Positions 6,384 to 14,194 of a stretch of 14,804 bases of DNA are shown one piece after another (the stretch's first letter is position 1; each line of letters begins with the position of its first letter). The translations under genes and the position numbers were made by a program. The DNA is from Tenericutes bacterium 4572_104. Its GTDB lineage: Bacteria; Bacillota_I; Bacilli_A; Izemoplasmatales; UBA5603. The stretch is from positions 1 through 14,804 of the forward strand of contig NBLG01000015.1 of assembly GCA_002084435.1 (NCBI GenBank). Reading direction: 5' to 3'. A model generated the notes under the pieces. The model was not told the origin of the DNA. It did no database searches and was given only the letters and a program-made list of their open reading frames with translations.

Positions 6384-8499
6384 ATTTCCTAACTATGAAT
6401 TCATCACCTTCTACATCTAAGATGTAGTGGTTATCTGGAATTATTCTTGAACTGATAATTTCTTTAGCTATCAATGATTCCACGTGGTGTTGAATATAAC
6501 GTTTTATTGGTCTCGCACCATAATCTGGGTTATAAGCCTCATTAAGTATCTTAGCTTTAACCTTATCTGTGAATTCAAAGTAATATCTTTGACCTTCAAG
6601 TCTAGTATTTAAATCTAACAACATCTTTTCTAGAATCTTCATTTGTGTATCTTTATCTAAAGAATTAAAGATAATAATCTCATCTATTCTATTGATAAAT
6701 TCAGGTTTAAATGATTGTTTTACAAGATTCATTACCTCTTGTTCAGCGTTATCGTGATGTCCTATTAAATACTTACTACCAAGATTACTTGTCATAATGA
6801 TAATGGTGTTCTTAAAATCAACTGTTCTACCTTGGTTATCTGTTAATCTACCATCATCTAGAATTTGTAATAAGACATTGAATACCTCTGAATGAGCTTT
6901 TTCGATTTCATCGAATAAGATAATAGAATAAGGTTTTCTTCTAACAGCCTCTGTTAATTGACCGCCTTCATCATATCCTACATATCCTGGTGGAGCTCCA
7001 ATAAGTCTAGTTACAGAGAAACGCTCCATATACTCAGACATATCGATTCTTGTAATCTGTTGTTCACTGTTAAATAATTGTTCGGCTAAAGCCTTGGCTA
7101 CTTCGGTTTTACCAACTCCTGTAGGACCTAGAAACATGAAAGACCCAATAGGACGGAATTCATTTTTAATTCCTGCACGCTGTCTTAAAATTGCATTAGA
7201 AATCAATTCAATAGCGTGATCTTGTCCGATTACTCTTTTCTTGAGTTCATCAGCTAAACCAATTAATTTTTCTCTTTCACCTTCCATAAGCTTAGAAACA
7301 GGAATATGAGTCCATTTAGAAACAACTTCAGCTATATCTTCCTCTCTAACAGTTTCAGTAATAAGTTTATGATTATTATTATTGCTTAAAGTTTCAATCT
7401 CTTTTTCAAGCTTTGGAATCACAGAATATTGAAGTTCAGCTGCTTTAGAGTAATCAGAATTATTAAAAGCATTTTGTAAATCATTTTTATATGACTCTAA
7501 TTCAGCGCGTTTTTCTTTAATAATTTCTAATTCTCGTTTTTCTTTTTCCCATTGTTTTCTTATTTCTTTTTCAGATTTTTTAAGTTCTTTCAATTCGTTT
7601 TTTAAGTTTTCTAACCTAGCTTTTGAATTAGAATCGGATTCTTTTTCTAATGCCCTCTTTTCAATCTCTAGCTGCATTATTCTTCTTGTAACATCATCTA
7701 GTTCCGCAGGCATAGAATCTATTTCCATTCTAATAGAAGCCGATGCTTCATCGATTAAATCAATTGCCTTATCAGGTAAAAATCTATCGCTGATATATCT
7801 GCTAGATAAAACAGCAGCTGCGACAATTGCCTCGTCATTGATATGAACCCCATGATGAGTCTCAAACTTATCTTTAAGACCTCTAAGTATTGAAATTGAA
7901 TCCTCTATAGTTGGTTCATTGATCATTACCTTTTGGAAACGTCTCTCTAAAGCATTATCTTTTTCAATATATTTACGATATTCATTTAAAGTAGTCGCGC
8001 CGATGCAGTGCAATTCACCACGCGCAAGCATTGGTTTTAACATATTACTAGCATCCATTGCGCCTTCGGTACGGCCAGTTCCAACTATCATATGAATTTC
8101 ATCAATGAAAAGAATAATCTTTCCTTCAGAATCTCTTACTTTTTTAAGAACGGCTTTTAATCTCTCTTCAAATTCACCTCTAAATTTAGCCCCGGCTACG
8201 AGACTTGCGAGATCTAATTCGTAGATAATCTTATCTCTTAACCCAATAGGGACATCCTTTTCGGTAATACGCATAGCTAATCCTTCAACTATAGCTGTTT
8301 TACCAACACCAGGTTCACCTATTAAAACCGGGTTATTCTTGGTTCTACGTGATAAGATTTTAATAATACGTCTTATTTCATCATCTCTACCGATAACTGG
8401 ATCTATCTTTCCTTTAATAACTTGATCATTGATATTTCTACCAAATTTATCAAGAATATTTTCATCATTTTCATAGTTAGGTTGTCCTTGTAAATTCAT
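6382..8499 (-). CDS. clpB: ATP-dependent disaggregase ClpB, form lacking the N-terminal domain
   Basis: This Hsp100 AAA+ ring ATPase rescues aggregated proteins with DnaK. Numbering from the upstream ATG at 8505: NBD1 has Walker A GEPGVGKT (63-70), pore loop KFRG (107-110, Phe where ClpB usually has Tyr), Walker B ILFIDE (131-136) and ERRF arginine finger (187-190). The coiled-coil middle domain spans about 275-400, which identifies ClpB rather than ClpC or ClpA. NBD2 has GPTGVGKT (460-467), GYVGYDEGG (507-515), Walker B LFDEIE and sensor 2 GARPIKR. The protein starts only about 35 residues before the conserved VIGRDDEI, so the N domain (about 145 residues in normal 860-residue ClpB) is missing, as in Mollicutes. 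GGAGGT (8511-8506) abuts the ATG at 8505, so the in-frame ATG at 8499 (705 residues) is preferred. Controlled by CIRCE. Confidence 0.95.
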   Translation of the reverse strand: MNLQGQPNYENDENILDKFGRNINDQVIKGKIDPVIGRDDEIRRIIKILSRRTKNNPVLIGEPGVGKTAIVEGLAMRITEKDVPIGLRDKIIYELDLASLVAGAKFRGEFEERLKAVLKKVRDSEGKIILFIDEIHMIVGTGRTEGAMDASNMLKPMLARGELHCIGATTLNEYRKYIEKDNALERRFQKVMINEPTIEDSISILRGLKDKFETHHGVHINDEAIVAAAVLSSRYISDRFLPDKAIDLIDEASASIRMEIDSMPAELDDVTRRIMQLEIEKRALEKESDSNSKARLENLKNELKELKKSEKEIRKQWEKEKRELEIIKEKRAELESYKNDLQNAFNNSDYSKAAELQYSVIPKLEKEIETLSNNNNHKLITETVREEDIAEVVSKWTHIPVSKLMEGEREKLIGLADELKKRVIGQDHAIELISNAILRQRAGIKNEFRPIGSFMFLGPTGVGKTEVAKALAEQLFNSEQQITRIDMSEYMERFSVTRLIGAPPGYVGYDEGGQLTEAVRRKPYSIILFDEIEKAHSEVFNVLLQILDDGRLTDNQGRTVDFKNTIIIMTSNLGSKYLIGHHDNAEQEVMNLVKQSFKPEFINRIDEIIIFNSLDKDTQMKILEKMLLDLNTRLEGQRYYFEFTDKVKAKILNEAYNPDYGARPIKRYIQHHVESLIAKEIISSRIIPDNHYILDVEGDEFIVRK

Positions 8500-8505
8500 A
8501 TACAT

Positions 8506-8511
8506 ACCTCC
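8506..8511 (-). promoter_or_regulatory. Ribosome-binding site that decides the clpB start
   Basis: On the minus strand AAAAGGAGGT runs directly into ATGTATATG. Spacing to the first ATG (8505) is zero, and to the second (8499) it is six bases, so the second is the better start. Confidence 0.75.
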
Positions 8512-8529
8512 TTTTTTCAGTCTACATAT

Positions 8530-8558
8530 ATTATATAACGAAAAATTAGCACTGTCAA
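8530..8558 (-). promoter_or_regulatory. Full-consensus SigA promoter of clpB
   Basis: Read on the minus strand, TTGACA (8558-8553), a 17-base spacer and TATAAT (8535-8530) match the vegetative consensus at every position. The start would be near 8523, leaving a leader of about 24 bases. The -35 box lies inside the CIRCE operator. Confidence 0.88.
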
Positions 8559-8572
8559 TAGTAGAGTGCTAA
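8546..8572. promoter_or_regulatory. CIRCE operator (HrcA binding site) of clpB
   Basis: TTAGCACTG (8546-8554), nine spacer bases and GAGTGCTAA (8564-8572) match the CIRCE consensus TTAGCACTC-N9-GAGTGCTAA with one mismatch. HrcA bound here would cover the clpB -35 box. This predicts derepression of clpB in heat shock. It may also affect the divergent cysE gene, but its start site lies roughly 65 bases further right, so direct control is less likely. Confidence 0.92.
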
Positions 8573-8611
8573 TTTTTATAAAAAATATTTAAATAGCTTT
8601 CACTATGTATA

Positions 8612-8631
8612 TATAATACATATGATATAAT
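8612..8631 (+). promoter_or_regulatory. Possible -10 elements for the cysE-cysK pair
   Basis: Two TATAAT hexamers occur at 8612-8617 and 8626-8631, just before the AGGAGG of cysE. Neither has a good -35 at 17 bases: a TTTAAA sits 18 bases before the first. A promoter is likely here because cysE starts a plus-strand unit divergent from clpB, but which box is used cannot be settled. No T-box leader fits in this short space. Confidence 0.4.
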
Positions 8632-8651
8632 GAAATCAAAGGAGGTATATT

Positions 8652-9545
8652 ATGAAGACTACAAAATATACTAACAAAATTATTGATTCATATCATGAAC
8701 ATATTCTAAATAAAGATCATATAAAATGTAAATATCCTCAAAATAATGAAATCATTAAAATTATTGAACTAACTAGAAAACTTGTTTTTCCTGGCTATTT
8801 TGAAAATAAATATATGAAAAGCTATCCAAATAGATTTAAAACATCTATATTAGTCAATCGCTTAAGAAAGAAATTAAAGCGACAAATTGCCTATTCAGAG
8901 TTGTATTTGGCAGATGAATTAAGAAATAAAGATTTTTACAAAGAGTCTTGTGATTTATGTTTAAAATTTATCTCTATGATTCCAAGTTTAAGAAAAAAAA
9001 TCGCACTAGATGTAGAAGCACATTATCTAAATGATCCAGCTGCTTTAAATCATGATCAAATCATTATAACTTATCCTGGGCTTTATGCAATTTTTGTTTA
9101 TCGCATTGCTCATGTTATAAATGAGTTAGGAGTAGAAGTTATTCCTAGAATGATGAGCGAATATGCTCATCGAGAAACAGGAATAGATATTAATCCAAAA
9201 GCTATAATTGGCAAGAGCTTTTTTATAGATCATGGAACCGGAGTTGTTATAGGAGAGACTACAGTAATTGGTGATAGAGTCAAAATTTATCAAGGGGTAA
9301 CTCTTGGAGCTAAATCTTTAAGAAAGGGACAACTCTTAAAAGGAAAAAAACGTCATCCCACAATTGAAGATGATGTTACTATTTATTCTAACGCCTCTAT
9401 TTTAGGTGGAAAAACAGTGATTGGTAAAAATTCTATTATTGGTTCCAACGTTTTTATAACCGAATCTGTACCAGCTAATATGATTGTGAACAATAAGAAG
9501 TTTGAATTAGAAGTTAGGAGTAATATTTTAAATGAAGGTATATAA
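8652..9545 (+). CDS. cysE: Serine O-acetyltransferase (long form)
   Basis: The enzyme makes O-acetylserine from serine and acetyl-CoA, the first step of cysteine synthesis. At 297 residues it is the longer form with an extended helical N-terminal half (1-170). The C-terminal left-handed beta helix has hexapeptide repeats from about 180 (IDINPKAIIGKSFFIDHGTG, then VVIGET, KIYQGVTLGA, TIYSNASILGG). Likely catalytic or substrate residues are D179, D193-H194 in FIDHGTG and H235 in KKRHP; DPAA lies at 128-131. AGGAGG is well spaced before the ATG. It overlaps cysK by 14 bases, so the two are probably translated together and may form the cysteine synthase complex. The C-terminus ends in isoleucine (NEGI), which is compatible with the CysE tail that docks into the CysK active site. 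Confidence 0.92.
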   Translation: MKTTKYTNKIIDSYHEHILNKDHIKCKYPQNNEIIKIIELTRKLVFPGYFENKYMKSYPNRFKTSILVNRLRKKLKRQIAYSELYLADELRNKDFYKESCDLCLKFISMIPSLRKKIALDVEAHYLNDPAALNHDQIIITYPGLYAIFVYRIAHVINELGVEVIPRMMSEYAHRETGIDINPKAIIGKSFFIDHGTGVVIGETTVIGDRVKIYQGVTLGAKSLRKGQLLKGKKRHPTIEDDVTIYSNASILGGKTVIGKNSIIGSNVFITESVPANMIVNNKKFELEVRSNILNEGI

Positions 9546-10458
9546 TAATATTTTAGAAACAATTGGTAATACCCCCTTGGTAAGGCTTAAAAAAGTTGAA
9601 GAAAAATATAACTTAGACTTAAATTTATATGCTAAATTAGAGAGCTTTAATCCAACAAACTCCGTTAAGGCAAGGCCAGCCTACTATATGATAAAAAAAC
9701 TATATCAAGATAACTTAATAGACAAATCTTCTTTAATTATTGAAGCTACTAGTGGAAATACAGGTATTGCTTTAGCTATGGTTTGTGCTTATTTTGGAAA
9801 TCCTTGTCTATTGGTTATGCCTGAAACCATGTCTAAAGAACGTATTGACTTAATGAAGTTATATGGAGCCAAAATCGTTTTAACAGATGGTAAATTAGGA
9901 ATGAAGGGTTCTATTTTAAAAGCTGAAGAATTGCAAAAAGAAAATGTTAATTCCATTATAGTTGGTCAATTTAGTAATATTTTTAATTCATTAAGCCATT
10001 ATGAAACTACAGCTTACGAAATAGATAAGGCAATGGATGGATTAATTGATTATATCTTTATAGGAGTCGGTACCGGAGGAACTATTAGTGGACTTGCTAG
10101 ATATTTTAAAGAAAAAGATTTTCTTATTAAAATAATCGCCATTGAACCAGAAAAATCCAGTGTTTTAAGTGGAAACCTACCCCATAAACACAAGATAGAA
10201 GGAATAGGAGCTGGATTTATCCCTGAAATCCTTGATTTAGCATTAATAGATGAAGTTATACAAGCAAAAGAAAACGAGGCGTTTAAATACACAAAAGAAT
10301 TGCCTATGTTAGAAGGAATATCTATTGGTTTGTCTTCTGGAGCTGTTTTATCATGCGCAATTCAATATATAAATAAATATCAATTAAAAGATAAAAACAT
10401 AGTTATGATTTTCCCGGATTCTGCCTTTAAATATTTTTCTACGGGTATATTTGAATAA
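9532..10458 (+). CDS. cysK: Cysteine synthase (O-acetylserine sulfhydrylase), PLP-dependent
   Basis: This 308-residue fold-type II PLP enzyme would make cysteine from O-acetylserine and sulfide. The PLP lysine is K46 in FNPTNSVKARP, the substrate loop is EATSGNTGIALA (71-82), and the phosphate-cup glycines are in GVGTGGTISG. A C-terminal PDSAFKYFSTGIF closes the domain. The usual N-P-(G/x)-x-S-x-K-D-R motif reads VKAR here, with alanine replacing aspartate; many relatives keep Asp. The start lies inside cysE, with AGGAG at 9516-9520, 11 bases ahead of the ATG. Coupling to cysE supports the O-acetylserine role over cystathionine beta-synthase or threonine-type alternatives, but the substrate is inferred from context. 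Confidence 0.9.
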   Translation: MKVYNNILETIGNTPLVRLKKVEEKYNLDLNLYAKLESFNPTNSVKARPAYYMIKKLYQDNLIDKSSLIIEATSGNTGIALAMVCAYFGNPCLLVMPETMSKERIDLMKLYGAKIVLTDGKLGMKGSILKAEELQKENVNSIIVGQFSNIFNSLSHYETTAYEIDKAMDGLIDYIFIGVGTGGTISGLARYFKEKDFLIKIIAIEPEKSSVLSGNLPHKHKIEGIGAGFIPEILDLALIDEVIQAKENEAFKYTKELPMLEGISIGLSSGAVLSCAIQYINKYQLKDKNIVMIFPDSAFKYFSTGIFE

Positions 10459-10508
10459 TACATAAATTGTAATATTTTACCTTTAAAAATATATTTGTTA
10501 ATCGCTGT

Positions 10509-10535
10509 TTTTATAGTTTAAAATAAACTTTAAAA
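10509..10535. repeat. AT-rich inverted repeat after cysK
   Basis: TTTTATAGTTTA and TAAACTTTAAAA flank a 3-base AAA loop with one internal T-T mismatch. No T-tract follows, so it is a poor terminator. It may be a 3' mRNA stem or chance. No other terminator is evident between cysK and the next promoter. Confidence 0.35.
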
Positions 10536-10550
10536 ATATCTGATTTGGCT

Positions 10551-10579
10551 TTGACTTAGATTAATAATTTCGGTATAAT
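10551..10579 (+). promoter_or_regulatory. SigA promoter of the deoxynucleoside kinase gene
   Basis: TTGACT (10551-10556), a 17-base spacer and TATAAT (10574-10579) are near consensus. The start would be close to 10586, about 25 bases before the ATG. The ribosome site AAAGGAG lies at 10598-10604. Confidence 0.82.
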
Positions 10580-10610
10580 ATTCTACAAAGATTAATTAAA
10601 GGAGATTTCA

Positions 10611-11249
10611 ATGAGAATAGGAATTATAGGACCAATTGGTTGTGGAAAATCAACCCTTTCAGGATTATTATCAAAACATTACAATGTACCATTAGTAGAA
10701 GAACCAGTAGAAAAGAACGAATTTTTGCCACTTTTCTATCAAGATAAAGAAACATTTGCCTTGTTAAGCCAAAACGCTTTCTATAGCTCTTTATTTTTAT
10801 TGATGTGGAAGACAAGAAACGAACCCTCAGTAGTCTGTGATTCTACGCTATTTTCTAATTTAGTATTCACTGAATTATTGCGTTTAGAAGGTATTATGTC
10901 TGCTTACGAAGTAGCTTTAACATACGCTATTGCGGATGAGCATTTAAAAAGAATTCCAGATGTTGATATTCACCTTGTAATAGTTCGTGATGAAGACCAA
11001 TTATTTGAAAACGTCCGTAAAAGAGGTAGAGAAATAGAAAAGGATCAATATGATTATTTAAAATTCCATTATGCTAATTACTATGAAGTATTAGACCGTA
11101 TATTTAAAAATTATAAAGTTCCAAAAGAAAAAATTCTTTATTTAAAAGTAAACGATATGTTTCAAGGTGAAGAATTTGAAGAAATAATTAAGAAGATAGA
11201 AGAACGTTATAAATTACTTGAAGAAAAAAATCTTACAATTAAAATCTAA
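10611..11249 (+). CDS. Deoxynucleoside kinase (dAdo/dGuo/dCyd kinase family)
   Basis: This 212-residue salvage kinase transfers the ATP gamma-phosphate to the 5'-OH of a deoxynucleoside. The P-loop is GPIGCGKST (7-15). The EEPVEKNEFLPLFYQD block (30-45) carries the catalytic glutamate region, and the arginine-rich LID is RKRGREIE (136-143). The dNK family normally has an E/D-R-S motif after the third strand; here the same place reads VVCDSTLF (74-81), so the arginine appears replaced. Substrate preference is not readable, though deoxyadenosine kinases are common in Mollicutes. The gene has its own promoter and terminator and stands alone between cysK and the ywaF-like gene. Confidence 0.87.
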   Translation: MRIGIIGPIGCGKSTLSGLLSKHYNVPLVEEPVEKNEFLPLFYQDKETFALLSQNAFYSSLFLLMWKTRNEPSVVCDSTLFSNLVFTELLRLEGIMSAYEVALTYAIADEHLKRIPDVDIHLVIVRDEDQLFENVRKRGREIEKDQYDYLKFHYANYYEVLDRIFKNYKVPKEKILYLKVNDMFQGEEFEEIIKKIEERYKLLEEKNLTIKI

Positions 11250-11253
11250 AACA

Positions 11254-11287
11254 AAAGCAGTTTAACCTTATGGGATTAAACTGCTTT
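11254..11287 (+). terminator. Intrinsic terminator of the deoxynucleoside kinase gene
   Basis: AAAGCAGTTTAA (11254-11265) pairs perfectly with TTAAACTGCTTT (11276-11287) around a 10-base loop, starting 5 bases after the stop codon. The downstream T-tract is short and interrupted (CTTTATTT), so efficiency may be moderate. Confidence 0.78.
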
Positions 11288-11305
11288 ATTTAAATTTAAT
11301 CTTGT

Positions 11306-11334
11306 TTTAAAATATTTATATTTAGATGTATAAT
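11306..11334 (+). promoter_or_regulatory. Probable promoter of the YwaF-family gene
   Basis: TATAAT at 11329-11334 is a clean -10 box. The -35 is weak: TTTAAA at 11306-11311 gives a 17-base spacer, while the better TTGTTT (11302-11307) would be 21 bases away. Confidence 0.5.
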
Positions 11335-11360
11335 CTTAATATAGATTGAGAGGAATTAAT

Positions 11361-12089
11361 ATGTTTTTTTCTGATCAAGCAGGACATGTTTTTGAAGCAT
11401 ACTCTTTTATACATTTCCTTTTAATAGCCATTATCATTATTGGAATTATTTTATTATATCATTTTCAAGATAAGATAAGAGAATATAAACATGAAAGGTT
11501 ATTAGCTAAATCAATTGCTTTATTTGCGCTTTTTTGGGAATTCTCTTTTTATGCATGGAAGTTATATAACGGAGTAAGAGATCCTCTTCTTATTTTACCT
11601 ATAGGTCTATGTGCTTATACATTGTATGTAGGTATTATCTCCTTGTTTTTTAAAAACAAAAAATTATTTATGATAGGATATTTCTGGGTTTGGGGTGCTT
11701 TAGCTAGCGTACTATTTCCTAATATTAGCTATAGCTATGATAGATTTAGGTTTTATCAATATACAATAAGCCATATGTTCTTTTTCTTTATGTATATTTA
11801 TATGATTTTTGTATATAAATGGCATCCAACAATAAAAGATTTAAAAAAATCTATTATGACACTTTCTATAATCGCTCTTTTAATGATTATATTCAGTAAT
11901 TTGTTTAATGAAAATCTAATGTTTATGTTAAATTCAGAAGAAACTCCATTTAGTATGTTTGAAGGACATGGTTATTTTGTCTATCTTTTAGGAGTAATAA
12001 CTTTATCTTTTATAATCACAAGTTTTATGTATTTTCCTTTTTGGATTTATTATAGAAAAATTATAAATAAATTAAAAAAGGATGCTTAA
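11361..12089 (+). CDS. YwaF / TIGR02206-type integral membrane protein
   Basis: This 242-residue membrane protein has about six to seven hydrophobic segments by eye. It has the recognisable family pattern: an early EAYSFIHF segment, WEFSFYAWKLYNG, LPIGLCAYTLYVG, a GYFWVWGALASVLFP block, then RFYQYTISHMFFF. The biochemical role of this family is not known to me. A TTG at 11346 is in frame and would add five residues, but GAGAGGA (11348-11354) sits right on it and is correctly spaced for the ATG at 11361, so ATG is chosen. The gene appears monocistronic. Its 3' end folds into the terminator shared with hppA, with the stop codon in the hairpin loop. Confidence 0.8.
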   Translation: MFFSDQAGHVFEAYSFIHFLLIAIIIIGIILLYHFQDKIREYKHERLLAKSIALFALFWEFSFYAWKLYNGVRDPLLILPIGLCAYTLYVGIISLFFKNKKLFMIGYFWVWGALASVLFPNISYSYDRFRFYQYTISHMFFFFMYIYMIFVYKWHPTIKDLKKSIMTLSIIALLMIIFSNLFNENLMFMLNSEETPFSMFEGHGYFVYLLGVITLSFIITSFMYFPFWIYYRKIINKLKKDA

Positions 12090-12105
12090 TCGCATCCTTT
12101 TTTTT
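12074..12105. terminator. Bidirectional terminator between the YwaF-family gene and hppA
   Basis: A-tract (12074-12079), GGATGC (12080-12085), a 6-base loop, GCATCC (12092-12097) and a T-tract (12098-12105) form a classic two-way intrinsic terminator. The stop codon of the plus-strand gene (12087-12089) is inside the loop; hppA ends 14 bases further on. Confidence 0.9.
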
Positions 12106-12118
12106 ATGAAACAATATA

Positions 12119-14194
12119 TTAAAATATTGACATTGTAAGGAATATAACTGAAAGCAAACTAGCTATAAGACTTACAACTGTTATTTGAGTATTAATAGAA
12201 GGGCCTGCTGTATCTTTATATGGATCACCAACAGTATCACCTACAACAGCTGCTTTATGAGCATCGCTTCCTTTACCACCGAAATTGCCAGCTTCAATAT
12301 ATTTCTTACCGTTATCCCAAAGGCCACCTGAATTAGACATAAATAATGCGAGCAATAAACCACTTACGATATTACCAGTTAAAAAGCCTCCAATAGCGTA
12401 AACTCCTCCAAAAATACCTACTACAACTGTAATAATAATAGTAAATAAACCAGCAGGTATTAATTCCTTTAAAGCACCAGTAGTAGCTATTTCAATACAT
12501 TTATCAGATTCAGGTAAAACACCTTCTTTACCTTCAACTAGGCCTGGAATTTCATCGAATTGCCTGTGAATTTCCTTAACCATTCTCTCAGCGTTTTTCG
12601 TAACCCCAAGCATAAGCATAGCGCTAAATACTGCAGGCACAGCCGCACCGATTAAAAGGCCAAAGAATACTGCTGGATCCATAATATCAAATCCAGTAAT
12701 TAAAGGTAAATCAAGTTTAATTGCCGCTGTATTTACTTCAGATATAAAAGCACCTAACAAAGATATAACAGTAAGACCAGCTGCGCCAATAGCGAAACCT
12801 TTAGTTACAGCTTTAACAGTATTACCAGCTGAATCTAATTCATCTGTTATCCGAATAACATCCTCTCCAAGGCCTCCCATTTCAGCTAAACCTCTAGCAT
12901 TATCTACAATAGGTCCATAGGCGTCATTCGAAATAATCATACCTACAATAGAAAGCATTCCTACAGCTGCCATGGAAATACCAAACAATGCATAACCCAC
13001 TCCAAGTGGGGCGGTTATTTTATAAGCCACAAAAGCACTAACAGCGATACCAATCATCGCTGGTAAAACAGACAAAAATCCATAACTCGTACCACTGATA
13101 ATTGTTAAAGCTGGGCCTGATTTAGAGGCCTTAGCTACATTTCTAACAGGAGCTTTATCATCATTTGTGAAATAATCAGTTGTAATACCAATGATTACAC
13201 CTACTAAAAGTCCAGTAATAGCTGCGCCGTATATCCGCCACTCTAAAGAAAATATCCAAGTAGCTAGGGCAGTTAATACTGTAAAAATACCTGTTGTTAT
13301 ATAAGTAGATAAATTAAGCGCTCTTGTTGGATTATTAGATTTTCCCATTTTAGCGAACATAATACCAATAATTGAAGCCAATAATCCAAGAGAAGCGTAA
13401 ATAAATACCGTTGTAGTATTATGACTACCACTAGCGATATCAATCGCAGAGCCCATTACTAAAGCAGCAGCTAAAGAAGCCACGTGAGAATCGAATAAAT
13501 CCGCACCCATTCCCGCTACATCTCCTACGTTATCACCAACATTATCCGCTATAACCGCAGGGTTTCTCGGATCATCTTCAGCTATTCCAAGTTCAACTTT
13601 ACCAACTAAATCGGCTGAGATATCAGCTGTTTTAGTAAAAATACCTCCACCTGCTTTAGCAAACAACGCCAAAGAAGAAGCACCAAAACTAAAACCTAAA
13701 ATCATAGTTGCGTTACCTGTAATATAAAATACTAAAGTGACTCCTAAAAGACTCGCTCCAACAACACTCATTCCCATAACAGCCCCACCGCGAAAACCTG
13801 ATAAAAAGCTTTCTCTTATTCCTTTTACGGCAGCTTCAGCTGTTTTTTTGTTAGCTATTGTTGCGACAAACATTCCAATCTTTCCTGCAAATGCACTAAA
13901 GATAGTTCCGAATATATACGCAAAAGTGATAGTTATATTATCTAAAATATTACCCTTCCATATAGGCTCTGGTAAGAAAATAAAGATTATAATAGCTAAA
14001 ATTAAAGCGAACTTAGCTAAAATAATATATTCTTTTCTTAAAAATGTATTAGCTCCACTTCTAATTAACTCAGCTATATTATTGATCTTTTGATTATTTG
14101 ATTCTTGTTTTTTTACCCAAGAATATAACCATCCGGCTAATAAAAAAGCTGCTAAGGATATTAATAAAGAAAAAATAAAAACAAATATATTCAT
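12119..14194 (-). CDS. hppA: Membrane-bound ion-pumping pyrophosphatase (probably H+-type, K+-independent)
   Basis: The enzyme hydrolyses PPi and pumps ions out of the cytoplasm. Numbering from the ATG at 14203 (694 residues): about 16 hydrophobic segments; PPi/Mg motifs GGGIFTKTADISADLVGK (185-202), EDDPRNPAVIADNVGDNVGD (209-228), DNARGLAEM (434-442) and, near the C-terminus, GDTVGDPYKDTAGPSIN. The marker segment GNTVKAVTKG (460-469) has Lys where K+-dependent enzymes have Ala (GNTTAA), which in this family indicates K+ independence and hence H+ rather than Na+ transport. The ATG at 14203 touches its GGGGG ribosome site; the in-frame ATG at 14194 (691 residues) has a proper 9-base gap and is preferred. 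Length is normal. The gene is divergent from rubredoxin and ends at a shared terminator. Confidence 0.94.
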   Translation of the reverse strand: MNIFVFIFSLLISLAAFLLAGWLYSWVKKQESNNQKINNIAELIRSGANTFLRKEYIILAKFALILAIIIFIFLPEPIWKGNILDNITITFAYIFGTIFSAFAGKIGMFVATIANKKTAEAAVKGIRESFLSGFRGGAVMGMSVVGASLLGVTLVFYITGNATMILGFSFGASSLALFAKAGGGIFTKTADISADLVGKVELGIAEDDPRNPAVIADNVGDNVGDVAGMGADLFDSHVASLAAALVMGSAIDIASGSHNTTTVFIYASLGLLASIIGIMFAKMGKSNNPTRALNLSTYITTGIFTVLTALATWIFSLEWRIYGAAITGLLVGVIIGITTDYFTNDDKAPVRNVAKASKSGPALTIISGTSYGFLSVLPAMIGIAVSAFVAYKITAPLGVGYALFGISMAAVGMLSIVGMIISNDAYGPIVDNARGLAEMGGLGEDVIRITDELDSAGNTVKAVTKGFAIGAAGLTVISLLGAFISEVNTAAIKLDLPLITGFDIMDPAVFFGLLIGAAVPAVFSAMLMLGVTKNAERMVKEIHRQFDEIPGLVEGKEGVLPESDKCIEIATTGALKELIPAGLFTIIITVVVGIFGGVYAIGGFLTGNIVSGLLLALFMSNSGGLWDNGKKYIEAGNFGGKGSDAHKAAVVGDTVGDPYKDTAGPSINTQITVVSLIASLLSVIFLTMSIF

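Noticed and set aside
8513..8651. T-box or other cysteine/SAM riboswitch before cysE
   Set aside because: The gap is taken up by the clpB promoter and CIRCE, and the likely -10 boxes leave only a very short cysE leader; no T-box core was seen.
10050..10292. Open frame of 80 codons opposite cysK
   Set aside because: Antisense to the glycine-rich PLP region of CysK; no independent evidence.
10624..10815. Open frame of 63 codons opposite the deoxynucleoside kinase
   Set aside because: Antisense to the P-loop region of a clear kinase; no ribosome site or family pattern.
13737..14093. Open frame of 118 codons on the plus strand opposite hppA
   Set aside because: It is antisense to the conserved pyrophosphatase N-terminal half. 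Its Pro/Ile/Ala/Lys-rich product is a mirror of membrane-helix codons.
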